NCBI RefSeq assembly: GCF_029633865.1
Contig: NC_079211.1
Coordinates: 148,646,050-148,710,049, forward strand
DNA length: 64,000 nucleotides
Direction: 5' to 3'
Origin: Lampris incognitus
Taxonomy: Eukaryota > Chordata > Actinopteri > Lampriformes > Lampridae
Shown in pieces: positions 31,320 to 49,640 of the stretch (the stretch's first letter is position 1; every line of letters starts with the position of its first letter). The notes under the pieces were generated by a model. The model did no database searches, was not told where the DNA came from, and saw only the letters and a list, made by a program, of their open reading frames with translations. The position numbers and the translations under genes are program-made.

Positions 31320-32882
31320 TCCCTCGTCTCATCGCGTCTCATCTCGTGTCATCTCATCTCGTCTCATCGTGTCTCATCTCATGTCATCTCATCTTGTGTC
31401 GTCTCGTCGCGTCTCGTGTCATCTCATCTCGTCTCGTGTCGTCTCATGCCGTCTCATCGCGTCCCGTCTCATCTCGTCTCGTCTCATCGCGTCTCATGTC
31501 ATCTCATCTCGTCTCATCTCGTCATCTCGTGTCGTCTCATCGCGTCTCATGTCATATCATCTCGTCTCATCACGTCTCATCTCATGTCATCTCATCTCGT
31601 GTCGTCTCATCGCGTCTCATCTCGTCTCATCGCGTCTCAACTCATGTCATCTCATCTCATGTCATCTCGTGTCGTCTCATCGCGTCTCATGTCATCTCAT
31701 CTCGTCTCATCGCGTCTCATCTCATCTCGTCTCGTCTCATCTTGTCTCATGTCGTCTCATCGCATCCCGTCTCGTCTCATCGCGTCTTGTCTCATCGCAT
31801 CTCATGTCATGTCATCTCGTCTCATCGCGTCCCATGTCGTCTCATGTCATCTCGTCTCATCGCGTCTCATGTCATCTCATCTCGTCTCATCTCGTCATCT
31901 CGTGTCGTCTCATCGCGTCTCATGTCATATCATCTCGTCTCATCACGTCTCATCTCATGTCATCTCATCTCGTGTCGTCTCATCGCGTCTCATCTCGTCT
32001 CATCTCGTCTCATCGCGTCTCATCTCATGTCATCTCATCTCATGTCATCTCGTGTCGTCTCATCGCGTCTCATGTCATCTCATCTCGTCTCATCGCGTCT
32101 CATCTCATCTCGTCTCATCTTGTCTCATGTCGTCTCATCGCATCCCGTCTCGTCTCATCGCGTCTTGTCTCATCGCATCTCATGTCATGTCATCTCGTCT
32201 CATCGCGTCCCATGTCGTCTCATGTCATCTCGTCTCATGTCATCTCATTGCGTCTCATGTCATCTCATCTCATGTCGTCTCATCGCGTCTCATGTCATCT
32301 CATCGCGTCTCATCTCATGTCATCTCTTCTCGTGTTGTCTCATCTCGTCTCGTGTCATCTCATCTCGTCTCGTGTCGTCTCATGTCGTCTCATCGCGTCC
32401 CGTCTCATCTCGTCTCATCTCATGTCATATCATCTCGTCTCATCACGTCTCATCTCATGTCATTTCATCTCGTGAGGTCTCATCACGTCTCATGTCATCT
32501 CATCTCGTCTCATCGCGTCTCATCTCATGTCATCTCGTGTCGTCTCATCGCGTCTCATGTCATCTAATCTCGTCTCATCGCGTCTCGTGTCGTCTCATCG
32601 CATCCCGTCTCGTCTCATCGCGTCTTGTCTCATCGCGTCTCATGTCATGTCATCTCGTCTCATCGCGTCCCATGTCATCTCGTCTCATCGCGTCTCATGT
32701 CATCTCATCTCATGTCATCTCATCTCGTGTCGTCTCATCGCGTCTCATGTCATGTCATGTCATGTCATCTCATCTCATGTCATCTCACCTCATCGCGTCC
32801 CATCTCGTCTCGCCTCGTCTCATCGCATCTCGTCTCATCGCGTCTCATGTCATGTCGTCTCATCTCGTCTCGTGTCGTCTCA
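31320..32882 (+). repeat. pentanucleotide satellite (TCTCR / TGTCR), ~1.56 kb
   Basis: Built almost wholly from the 5-mers tctca, tctcg, tgtca, tgtcg and tcgcg. The units contain no stop codon on the plus strand, so all three plus frames stay open for 368-556 codons; none is a gene. Long higher-order blocks are duplicated: 'cgcatcccgtctcgtctcat' occurs at 31761, 32139 and 32599, and 'ctcgtcatctcgtgtcg' at 31518 and 31891. Confidence 0.96.
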
Positions 32883-33570
32883 GCCCCGGTGATGTCAGAG
32901 CTGCTGATATTGTTGATTCGTTGAAAACTGTACTGGAAACGGATCTGTACAGATGTGGTGGGGGGTTTTCTTTTCATGACAGTTTTTCAGATGAAACGAC
33001 CATTTTGGAATCATAGTAAAGTCAGACGTGCAGCACACCCCCCCCCCGTAACACCAACGCCTCGGCTTTTTCTATCTGTATCATTCATCTGGGCAGCTTT
33101 TAGTCACGCTTCATAATGACTGCCTGTAAAGAACCTTATACTACATACGTGCTAGGGCGCCGATAAGCTCCCATAACCCATAAGTTAACATCAGCGGACG
33201 GCCTGGAATACGTCTTGGTGCGCTGTATCCACCGGCGTCGTCAGGTCGTTTTGCCGGGGCTTAAGCCCCAAACGTTTTGAGCGTAGTCCCGAATGTAATT
33301 TCAAATTCAAGCCCATGTGAAGCCCGATTAAAAGAACGCACCGTGTTTGAATGTCCGATAGTTAGTCTTTGTAACATAACAGCCTGTCTAAATAAACGCA
33401 GGTCTCTAAACTAAAGCGCAAGTTAAACGTTCCAGGCACACGAGGTCCGCCTGACGTAAATCTCGTCATCAGAGGGCGTACGCCCAGGGGCCGCGCGGAC
33501 ATCTTCGTACCTCCCACTTCTTGTGTCCGCGCGAACAAGGGCGCAACTGCGCATGTGCTGGTAAACAAAA
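32883..33570. other. sequence upstream of the MADF ORF
   Basis: Contains a poly-C tract (~33043) and a short palindrome 'ggggcttaagcccc' (~33257). The last ~200 bases are CpG-rich and could be the promoter of the MADF-encoding transposon gene; this is inferred from composition only. Confidence 0.4.
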
Positions 33571-33909
33571 ATGGACGCCGACTTTGAAGAGAGGCTATGT
33601 GAGGAGGTCCGTCGTTACCCTCGTCTTTATAATTCGTCACTAAAACGCTACAAAGATAACCAGATGTGCACAAATTCATGGAAGGAAGTCGCCCAAGACT
33701 TTGGGGGGGGGGGGAGAAGGTGTGTGCAGACAGAAACGGAAGTATTTGAGAGACAGATTCGTGAAGGCAAGAAGCCGACGGGAAGAAGCGGCGCACCAGG
33801 CGGGAGTGTTCGTGTTCCCACCACCGTTTCCCATTTGAGCTGGCTTTCCGGGTACGTTAAACACCGTGACTCAGACTCCCAACTTTCCAGCAGAGGTAAG
33901 TTAATGTGA
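33571..33909 (+). pseudogene. MADF-domain (Myb/SANT-like) protein, first exon, probably from a Harbinger transposon
   Basis: The start at 33571 (aaaATGg) opens 'MDADFEERLCEEVRRYPRLY' then 'LKRYKDNQMCTNSWKEVAQD', matching the MADF DNA-binding domain: acidic start, 'YPxLY', 'YKD', 'W..VA'. MADF proteins of this compact type are the second gene of PIF/Harbinger transposons. An 11-12 base poly-G run at ~33703-33714 directly follows 'AQDFG' and shifts the frame, so the expected 'C..RW' helix is replaced. A donor-like 'agag|gtaag' occurs at 33897. It may alternatively be a domesticated host gene, but the poly-G argues for decay. Confidence 0.6.
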
Positions 33910-35122
33910 ATCAGTTTTCCTCTTCCTTGGTCCTGTTGTGATTGAGTGGCCGCACACACCATTTTCTTGCTTTCCGCTTTTTTATTTTTTTTTCTCCAGT
34001 TGCGCCAAATACAACAGACAAAGCAGCTCCTCTTCTTGCATGTCGCCATTTTGCCCGGAAATACGTAACGCTGATCTACTGCGCATGTGCGAAACGTGTA
34101 CTCCAAACGGACTCCTAACTCTGCGTCAGTTTATAAACGCTTGGCTCAACAAGAGACTGAGGACGTTCTCCCAGACTTCGTTGCTAAAACTGGGTGGACG
34201 CCATTAGAGTTAAAAAAAAAAGTTAATTGCGGGACCAATCCAAAGTCTTTAGGGCGGGGCCGCCACATGGGGGCGGTGACATGCAGAAAGCGTGTGCTAG
34301 TAAACGCTGTCGTACCAGCAACGCTAGCGTTATATGATGGGTCTAGCGTCAACCTTTAGAAATCCCCAGACGATTGGCAGGCGGAGATTGCCGATTGTCT
34401 GGTATCGCGAGACTACGTCAGCGCCATCTCCGCGCATGTGTGATGGGGTCTGCTGGTCAGCGCAGAGTCACGTGACACGTGGTAAAGCGGGAAGAGAGGA
34501 GAAATGGCGGAGCTTGCCGAAAAAAAACCCCAACTCAGTCGTTTTGGATTTTTCTAAGAGAAGGAAGGGGACGAGTCTAGTAACTTAATGTAGGAACTGT
34601 TCAATAATGGTTGAACTTGCCTGTTTATTTATGATATGAATTGGATTCGGCAGCTACATCGTGATGAAGAGGATTTGTCTTCATCGTGATTGTAGGTGCC
34701 ATTAAGCTAGCGGGCCGTACTCGTCTGATCCCACAGCATGCTGCTATTGTCCTTTAAAAACGGTAACGACTCATTCATTTTACTGTAGGCACGAACAAAA
34801 GTTAACCAGCATATTGATTTAAATCTAAATGAACGTCAAGTAAATACTGTAAACTACTAATAACACACGTTAGCCCCTAGCTAACGGGTCTGACCCTTTA
34901 GCCGAGCGGTTAGTGACGTCGCCTTGTGGTGCAATACATCCCATATCGAATCCCGCACCGGGCACAAAAGTAACCAGCTACAATAATTAACTTTACGCCA
35001 TTATTTTGGGATATTGTTTACACACTACTACAGTTAGATCATGTCATGTAATTAGAATGCAATCTAATCCAATTATGAATCCAAGTATGAGTTTCATTTA
35101 AGTTGGTTTCATGGTTTTGCAG
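33910..35122. other. sequence downstream of the MADF ORF, no confirmed gene
   Basis: Includes YY1-like 'gtcgccattttgcccgg' (~34045) and a possible start at 34504 ('gagaaATGgcggag') in an unusually CpG-rich patch. The tRNA-like fragment 'agccgagcggttagtgacgt' is at 34901. None of the ORFs shows a domain. Confidence 0.4.
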
Positions 35123-35190
35123 AGGGCAGCAAAGACGAGATGCAGACTGAAGAGCAGCAGCAGCTGAGTCGGACCCAGGCGTGGAAACTG
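35123..35190 (+). other. exon-like segment of unknown gene or transposon
   Basis: Acceptor 'tggttttgcag' and donor 'aaactg|gtaaca' bound 68 bp that read openly in one frame as a Gln/Glu-rich peptide ('KDEMQTEEQQQLSRTQAWKL'). It has the composition of coding DNA in an AT-rich neighbourhood. No partner exon is certain; it may belong to the MADF/Harbinger unit. Confidence 0.25.
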
Positions 35191-35942
35191 GTAACAGCAA
35201 TTTGCTGTCACTTTGAAGCTATTTTGATTAGCCAAAATGCTAATGCTACTCATGCCTTTACATTGGAATGAATTTTTGTCAGTTGCAAATGTCAGTATAG
35301 ACAGGTCAACGTCATGGTGTGCCTTCTAAAGTTACACTGAAACAACAAATGTTTTCATTTTAGCTTAATTTTATCAGGCCATACACCATTTTGACAATTT
35401 ATGTCAAAAAGTATATAAAAAATATTGAAATCGCATTATTTTGACTTCCTGAAAAATATATAAAAATATAACTCTTTTGTGGTGACTTCATTGTAATGTG
35501 TATCACAAGGTACATGAAAATTCCTACCAGAGTAGGAGCAAACGACAGTTTTTGAGGTACACATTTCAGTTTTTCAATGATTAAGCTGTGTACTTTGAAT
35601 GTAAATAAGGTGCCAGAGTGCATAAAAAATCATCAAAATTGAGCTTGTTTATCAAAAAACTTTTCCAGGGGAAAAATCCCCCCCGGACCTCCCTACAGAA
35701 GTCCAGGCTAAGCCCCAAATGTCCTTCAAATCCTGGAAACACCCCTGTCATGTCTTCTTCCTTCTTCATGTCACGCTAACCTCTTCTTGATGGAGCAGAC
35801 CAGACTATCCTGACCTGAACCTCCAGCCACAGAGATGCCAGCTCTGAGGTCCCATTTCATTTGGGACACTTTCTTGTGTTTTCCTTTTAATTCAGTTACT
35901 GACAATTATCTAAATAGTCTAAGGCTTGTTACTGATATTTCT
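35191..35942. other. intergenic AT-rich sequence with a repeat end
   Basis: AT-rich. 35660-35745 ('ttccaggggaaaaatccccc', 'gtccaggctaagccccaaat') looks like the terminus of a degraded dispersed repeat. No gene seen. Confidence 0.45.
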
Positions 35943-36372
35943 CCCCCCCCCTCCTTTTTCTCCCCAATTGTACTTGGCCAATTACCCCACTCTTCCGAGC
36001 CGTCCCGGTCGCTGCTCCACCCCTTCTGCCAATCTGGGGAGGGCTGCAGACTACCACGTGCCTTCTCCGATGCATATGGAGTCACCAGCCGCTTCTTTTC
36101 ACCTGACAGTGAGGAGTTTCACCAGGGGGACGTAGCGCGCAGGAGGATCACGCTATTCCCCCGAGTCCCCCCCCCAAACAGGCGCCCCGACCGACCAGAG
36201 GAGGTGCTAGTGCAGTGACCAGGACACATACCCGCATCCGGCTTCCCACCCGCAGACACGGCCAATTGTGGCTGTAGGGACACCCAACCAAGGCGGAGGT
36301 AACACGGGGATTCGAACCAGCGATCTCCATGTTGGTAGGCAATGAAATAGACCGCTACGCTACATGGATGCC
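35943..36372 (-). mobile_element. SINE1, copy 6, full length
   Basis: Reverse-complement copy from the tail 'ctccccaattgtacttgg' to the head 'accgctacgctacatggatg'; the B box appears as 'ggattcgaacc' in reverse. 'ttactgatatttct' before and 'ttattgatatttct' after are an imperfect target duplication. Confidence 0.9.
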
Positions 36373-38280
36373 CGTTATTGATATTTCTAAGCCGTCTGCT
36401 AATTAACCAGTGTGTTGTATGGGTTTGTAAGTGTAATGACTATAAAACTCATTTACTGAACACTCTTTTCACTCTTTAAGCCTTGTTATCTTAATGGTTT
36501 GTGCCGAAGGTTAACAGAATAAAATGTGAACGTGGAGATAAAATGTGCTGGTCAAACTCGGCTAAGGCTGATGTTCTGTCAATGAAGACATGGTCTCCTA
36601 ACAGATGAAAATCGCGTCAGCATTTGTGTTATGCTGTCGGTTGACACCTTCTGACAGCCCAGGGCTCTCCTCTGTGTCTTACCTTCATTCATAATCCAGT
36701 TTGGCATATTTTCATGTTGTGTGGCACATCACATCTCCAAGGATGAATCTGAATTTCCAGCATTTTATTGCCTTTGATGCAATTATTTTTTATGTTTTAC
36801 TTTTTGGTTTTGGAAAGGCAGCCTAGTTACTCAGCCCAGAGCCGCATCCTGTAGCCAGGGATCAGAAACCCATCCGTCTGCTCTTCCTGCCCACCGGTTT
36901 GAACTTTGAAATGTAATTGACAGCGATATATGTATGAAGATACCACCACAGATGTAAAGGTGTGGAGCGCAGAGGGAGATGAGACCATCTCCATCCCTCC
37001 AAATCTCATTTATATTACGTTCAGAGGAGCAAACGGACTGGCTCGGCTATACCGACGAGGAATTTGCTCCTCTGGCCTTAGCTGAAAATCCAGCAAATCT
37101 TCAGTCCGTCGGCGTCACTGCCGGCCATCTCCCGCTAAGGCTCCCGTCAAAAAGACATTAACGTCATAACGGGAAAGAAAATACTTGGAACTGGTTGAAT
37201 ATCCAAACAGTTTTAGATTCTTTACTCTGGTCTGAGGATGGATCCGTGCCCCAGAGACCGGGTAGGAGAGGACTACGACTGATGGACCCACTGGAAATCT
37301 GTCAGAAGACATTTTTGAGGTATCTAACTGGGTGGTAATTATAGATGGACCCTAACTGTAAGAAGAGGAACGTCTCATGCCGTCTGTCGAGGGCAACTAG
37401 CAAGTGATAAATTTCAGAGAGCAGAGCCAGTAAAACTAATGAAAAATGCATTGTTATTTACTTTAGCCTTGAGTATTTATTTGCACAATAGGAACAAGTA
37501 GAGATTTTAAGAAAAGCATTTTGCAATACAATATTCGGTCATGTGTACAAATACACCAGACTTAGGCTCTAGCATATGCATTTACATGGAGCGAGAGTCG
37601 TCAAGCCAAACCAACCCATAAAGTGGAGAAGAGCACAGACCAGCTATGCAAATACAAGTTTGGGTGTACAAAATAAACCAGAAAACACAATCGCACCTGG
37701 AATAATCATTCATGTTATTGATGTGAGCTCTGTGTCGTTATGCAGATGAGCTTTGTCACATTGGGGAGGCTCACCACAGAGGAAGTGTTGATAAGATTGA
37801 TTTGCTTGCATTCGCAGATAAAACCAAAAGGACTTGAGATCAGACCTCACTGTGGCCGTGGATCACTGACAGATGTTCAAACCGGCACTGAAAAAAACAA
37901 GACTAAAGCGAGGCTTTAGAGAAAGCTAGGTACTGGACAGGGCCCCGTGTATGTCAGCGACAAGGAGCCTGAGATGGCCAAGAAGAAAAGGTAAGGCTTT
38001 TGTTTTATGGTAGCTACATGTCAATGCTGTGATACTCTCCTTTATGTAGACAAAACCAGACATTCCCTCCTGCATTTTAAGTACGTAGACAACATTAGCC
38101 TCCTGTATACGGTGACGGTGTGTGTTCTCCACATCGCTGGCCTTGGAGGCTAGTGATGCATGGCACGTTAAAGGGTTCGCTTGGCTTCGGGCCCCTGCAG
38201 ACACCTGAGTCACAGAGGAAAAGACCGAGGTCTGAAACTGGAGAGCTGCATTGCATTAGAGCACGGCGGGAGAGATAAAA
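36373..38280. other. non-repetitive DNA upstream of fgf10
   Basis: Free of recognisable transposons and without a supported ORF, which is unusual for this window. Mixed-composition blocks such as 37700-37870 look like single-copy DNA. Distal fgf10 enhancers are a possibility only; no cross-species comparison is available here. Confidence 0.4.
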
Positions 38281-38552
38281 CGCTGTGACAGAGGAGCATG
38301 AGGGGAGAGAGAGGGAGACAGATGGAGAGAGAGAGGGAGGGGGAGAGATGGAGAGGGAGGGAGAGAGAGAGGCAGGCCTCGGTGTAGATAGCCCTGATAA
38401 GCCTTGCATACAGAGCATTCACACCCCCAATGGGTAACTTAATATGATTTTTTATCTACAGAGATAGAGAGCGAGCAGAACTTGTCAGACTTTTCATATC
38501 TTAATGAGCAACAAGTGGGTCCATTTCAGATTGGGTTCTCTAACCCCCCCCT

Positions 38553-38586
<34 letters not shown>

Positions 38587-39043
38587 GCACGTGCACAGAC
38601 GAACTTACAAACACGCATATAAATACAACCAGACACAGTAGCACAGTTCCCAAGTACACGCGTTAGAAAACAAGGCCGGTTCCTGATTAACCAACAGAGG
38701 AATCGTCACTACAATCTCTTCAAACATAACCACACTGCCTCTTCCTGTCCTCCAGCATCGACACAGATAAAACTTTGATATACACCCACGCCCCCGTACA
38801 CACCCCTCAACCCCCCCATACCCCACAGCCCCCCTCCCCTTGCTAGACCCATGTCCTGCCGCCCACCTTCTTAAGACAGATTTACTTGCGCGTAGGCATG
38901 CGCACATGCACACAATTACATACGTACACGCCCACATGTATACACACAAACACACACACGTATACACACACAGTACTTGCTCCCATATGTGAGAGGGGGT
39001 GTGGAGTAAAGGGTGGGAGGGATCAAATGGCTTATTCACACTA

Positions 39044-39076
<33 letters not shown>

Positions 39077-39240
39077 CACAATTTCTCAGAAAGTCATTTT
39101 CTCTGATCACCCTTCAGGTAAGGAGAGCAGAAGAGATATCTGCATATCAAGGACCCAACCTAGAAGAGCAAAACAGACTGACTCAGCTCTGAAAGAAAGA
39201 GGGCGAGAGAGAGCAGAGAGAGAGAGAGAGAGAGAGTTCT
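38281..39240. repeat. GA-rich and CA-rich microsatellite cluster
   Basis: GA tract 38299-38372, CA runs at ~38557-38582, ~39044-39080 and scattered CA words at 38910-38970, and a GA run at 39206-39234. Simple repeats only. Confidence 0.85.
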
Positions 39241-39539
39241 CCTGCGAGTGCCCTCTACCCCCCAGACTGTTACTTCAGTGTTCTGTGAAGGTGGAGTCAT
39301 GTGGGGGTAGAAAGAGAAAGAGAGACTGAAAGAGAGAGAGAGAGAGGAGCAGGGTAAGAGAAGAAGACAAAGGGATTATCTGACATGCACTTGGGTTGAC
39401 CAACATTCCTCTCCTTGTCCTGGAAGACGTTCTCACTCCTCTGAGTGAATCTGACGTTGTCATCCTGCACATGTGGAGTGAGGCCGGCATCTCGGCAGGT
39501 TGTTAAACATTGCGGTGCACCTTATCCGCCTTCAGGGGT

Positions 39540-40163
39540 GAAACCAAGGATTTTTTCTTTTTTCTTTCATAAAAACGCCAAAGTTTTCCTTCTTGGATAT
39601 AAGTGAACTTCTTTTGTTTTTGGTTTTTGGTTCTTTTTTAAATCTCGTACTTAGCGGGCTACCTCAGGAGTCCCACCAGAGCAGCCGAGGACAAGAGTGA
39701 AAAATCACACAGACACTTTCAGGAACATTTTACAGAAACGAAAGGCGAGACGGAGAATTCAGGTTTGTCACTGGACTGCTCACACAGAATAATCACTGTG
39801 ATCTCTATTCTTTTTTTCTAGTGTTGTGGTTTTTTTTTTTTTTTCATTCCAAGAGAGATTTGTGGACTCGGCTGCCGAGCAGATATCAAGCGTGCAACTT
39901 TTCGACTGTGCTGCAGAAATCTCAGCTAAAGAACAGCAACTTTCTCGGGACAGTGACTGCGCATTCAAACACGAGACGATCGGGAAAGGCGAGGGATTTG
40001 GTGCAGGTGTTGTACACACGTTAGCCGTGTACAGTGGGGAGGGGGAATAAGTCCAGTCCGGACCCTGGAGGGCTCTCCTCCCTGCCCTCCCAGCCTCCCC
40101 TCGCCCCCAGCAGCATGTCCCAGGCTCTGAGGCTGCCTCCAGTCCTCCACACAGCACACTACC
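39540..40163 (+). promoter_or_regulatory. fgf10: fgf10 5' UTR and probable promoter region
   Basis: A TATA-like 'tttcataaaaacgcc' is at ~39565, and 'gatataagtg' at ~39596. The segment 39860-40060 ('gactcggctgccgagcagat' onward) looks like a leader exon running without interruption into the start codon. A polypyrimidine-rich CCTCCC block precedes the ATG. The transcription start is not determined from sequence. Confidence 0.45.

Positions 40164-40192
<29 letters not shown>
40115..40192 (+). other. upstream ORF overlapping the fgf10 start codon
   Basis: ATG at 40115 ('gcagcATGtcc', weak-to-moderate context) opens 25 codons in a different frame and stops at TAA 40190-40192, 26 bases past the fgf10 ATG at 40164. 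An overlapping uORF of this kind usually lowers main-ORF initiation, so it is a plausible translational brake. The fgf10 ATG has the better context (ctaccATGa). Confidence 0.55.
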
Positions 40193-47047
<6,855 letters not shown>

Positions 47048-47725
47048 GGGCAAACTGCAGATGGCCACAGGGGAGAGCGAGAATATATTCAGCACTGGAC
47101 AGAGATTTTTTTTTTTTTTTTTTTTTTACAAAACACTGAGAAACTGAATAAGGACGTTCGCCGAGACATGTCTCCTTTGGGAATAAAGGCACTACAACAC
47201 TGTTCAGAAAAGAAGCGAGCTTGACCGCTGACATTGGCTGAGGCCTTTTTATTTTCATTTGTTTATGTGTTTGTTTGGGGGGGGAGTTGTGATCTGTGTT
47301 TTCTGTGGCACAGGATGCAATATTAATCCTTTTTCTGTGCCAAACTGGTTTACGACTGGACCGGAGGATGTGTGTGTTCTAGACAGAGTATATAACATGT
47401 GGTCCATGTGGATGGACCGGGGGATCCAAGCTGTTATTTATAGTTCAGACTCTCTCGGAGAGGGCCGGTATTCTGCTAACATGAAGAGGAGGATTATAAT
47501 GTCGATAATTTGCAGAAAGTACCCGGTAAATTTATCATGAAACCATTATACCATAGAGAATACTATACATCTACTTAACCACTGTGTTTTGACTGTATTG
47601 AAATGATTTATTTATTTTGTGACATATTTAACTGGAGGGGGACTCTTCCAAGGCATGCATTCCTTTGCATTCTTGACTTTTTATAGGAACTCTACTATGT
47701 GGAAATAAAATTACTGTTTTCCTCC
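47048..47725 (+). other. fgf10 3' UTR
   Basis: Contains a 23-base T run (47107-47129). An AATAAA at 47183 is a weak early candidate; the better candidate at 47704 ends the UTR. Confidence 0.55.
47704..47709 (+). terminator. fgf10 candidate polyadenylation signal
   Basis: AATAAA in 'tggaaataaaattactg', followed by T-rich 'ttttcctcctctgc'. It gives a 3' UTR of ~680 bases. Confidence 0.55.
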
Positions 47726-48223
47726 TCTGCAACACGCTCCTTTTACTTCCTTCTTGCACAAAATGCAAACACCAAACTTTTACTACACACGAGTAGATTG
47801 GCGAGCGATTCAACAGAGGGCTCAATTTGATCACAAGCCACGAGGGAGACTTGACTGTTATGGCAATTTTATTCTTATCAGACTCTCCGAGGTAGGGAGG
47901 GACAAAAGGCAACCATTAATGCCCAGCCAGATATTCCATATGGCAACCATTGCACTAATGATTAGAGTTCCAAAACAAACTGGAAACATACCAACCAACC
48001 ACATCAAAATGGAAAGGAGGTTACTTCCCTTATATGGGCTGTGGATGCTGACATCATTTCCTGCCGTAGCCCCGTTGCAATTTGGCTGCAGCATCCCTGG
48101 ATGTCAGAGGGACTGGCCAATGAAAAAACCCTGAGCCACTGAGCACCTGTTGAAAGACAAACATATGGACAGCAATGTCTGTCACTGTGGACAGAATTAC
48201 TGAGGTCTGAATATCCTGAATGA

Positions 48224-48285
<62 letters not shown>

Positions 48286-49640
48286 GAGGGAGAGAGTAAG
48301 AGAAAGCGTAAGAGAGAGAGAGAGATCAGTGATATGACCTGTGTCTGGCCACCCACTTCCTTCAGTAATCATCTGCAAATGCACTAATCAATGACAGCTG
48401 CCTTGATGTCAGATCAAAAGACTAGGGGGAGAACATTAACACCGCAGGCTTCCGGGCCTCATGTTCCCTCATCCCGCCTCTCCGAACATCTATCTCAGGG
48501 AGGGCATGAAAAATTAAAAGGGTGAGTAAGGAAGGCAGGTGAGAGTAGAGCTGAGGCACGTGGTGGCCATGTTTTCATTTCCAAATTCCTTCAGGTTAGT
48601 TCGAGACCACAATTCCAGCCCCGGGGAGCTAAAACAATGGGAAATACTGTACTGCAGGATACCGGTGATAAGAAAAGCATTCACTCCAAGCTACATGCTC
48701 ATGTTATCCTCTAAACAATGATTTAAGGATTTAACCACAATGGATGGTTGATACAGTGGAATGACACAGTGCGTCCCCATACGACAGTCAGGGTTTATGG
48801 CTGACATATGGCAACATATAGGAATCTATTTCACTGGCAGGTGTCTATATTAAACACTAAAATATCTACTATGAATTCTCTATTCACAAGTATCCTACAA
48901 TATATTGCAGCCACTGCACACTCAAGTATTATTTGGTTGTTTATTTATTCAACAATTTTCCCTTGCCCAGATCTTGCCCTCTGCTTCTTCAAGTTTGCAG
49001 CACTGCCTATCGTCAAAATTCACCTAAATACCAAAGCTATTGTGATTTGTCATCCAATGCATTCCACGGACTTGTGAATGTTTGAACTTCCTCCAAGACA
49101 CTGGTATGGAGAAAAACAGCAATAACGAAAAAAGAAAAAAAAGGAGGGGGAGCAGTAATCTTTTATCAAAGTGGGTCTCCACATTTCTGGAACGGGAATG
49201 GTCTTTGACATAATGTGATCCAGCTTTGGGAAACAAGTGGAAAAAGGCTGGGGGCTAAAAACAACTAATGAATACTTACGCTGAGAGGTCTGGTGCAACA
49301 CACATGTTTGTAGTGGGCAGCTACTGAGTGAAAAGGGAGAGACTAGCTTTTCTGAGGCATCCCACAGGCTGTGATCCTGCCCGGCGATGCATGTGCACCA
49401 CTGTGCTGTGCGAAACCTGTCCCTGCTTTCATGGTTGTGGTTTTCAGGTCATACTGGACAAAGTTGTGTATCTTTATCTAAGTATCAGACCACCGGGTCT
49501 TTTGGGGGTTACATGGCGAGAGTCTCCTCTCTTAACGGTTTACGTCCTATACGTTTTAGAGAGGTTTATATCTCTTTTTCAGGTTTTGAGTTCCACTCCC
49601 CGCCGCTAGAGGTCGACAGCCCGTAGAGTGAAGGGTGGCA
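47726..49640. other. fgf10-paip1 intergenic region
   Basis: Single-copy-looking DNA with no supported ORF, apart from a TG tract (48224-48268) running into a GA tract (48268-48326). NNT, the human neighbour between PAIP1 and FGF10, is absent on both strands. Confidence 0.6.
48224..48326 (+). repeat. (TG)n(GA)n compound microsatellite
   Basis: 22 TG units followed by interrupted GA/GAGG units. Confidence 0.97.

Noticed and set aside
31346..33016. 556-codon plus-strand ORF (and 417- and 368-codon ORFs in the other frames)
   Set aside because: All three frames are open simultaneously because the pentanucleotide units lack stop codons; the products are monotonous Ser/His/Leu/Val/Arg repeats.
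33648..34106. 152-codon minus-strand ORF opposite the MADF region
   Set aside because: It lies antisense to the MADF reading frame and has no recognisable domain; a shadow ORF.
37926..38213. Possible small gene upstream of fgf10, suggested by 'aagaagaaaag|gtaagg' at 37980-37995
   Set aside because: A donor-like site is present but there is no matching acceptor, domain or partner exon; insufficient support.
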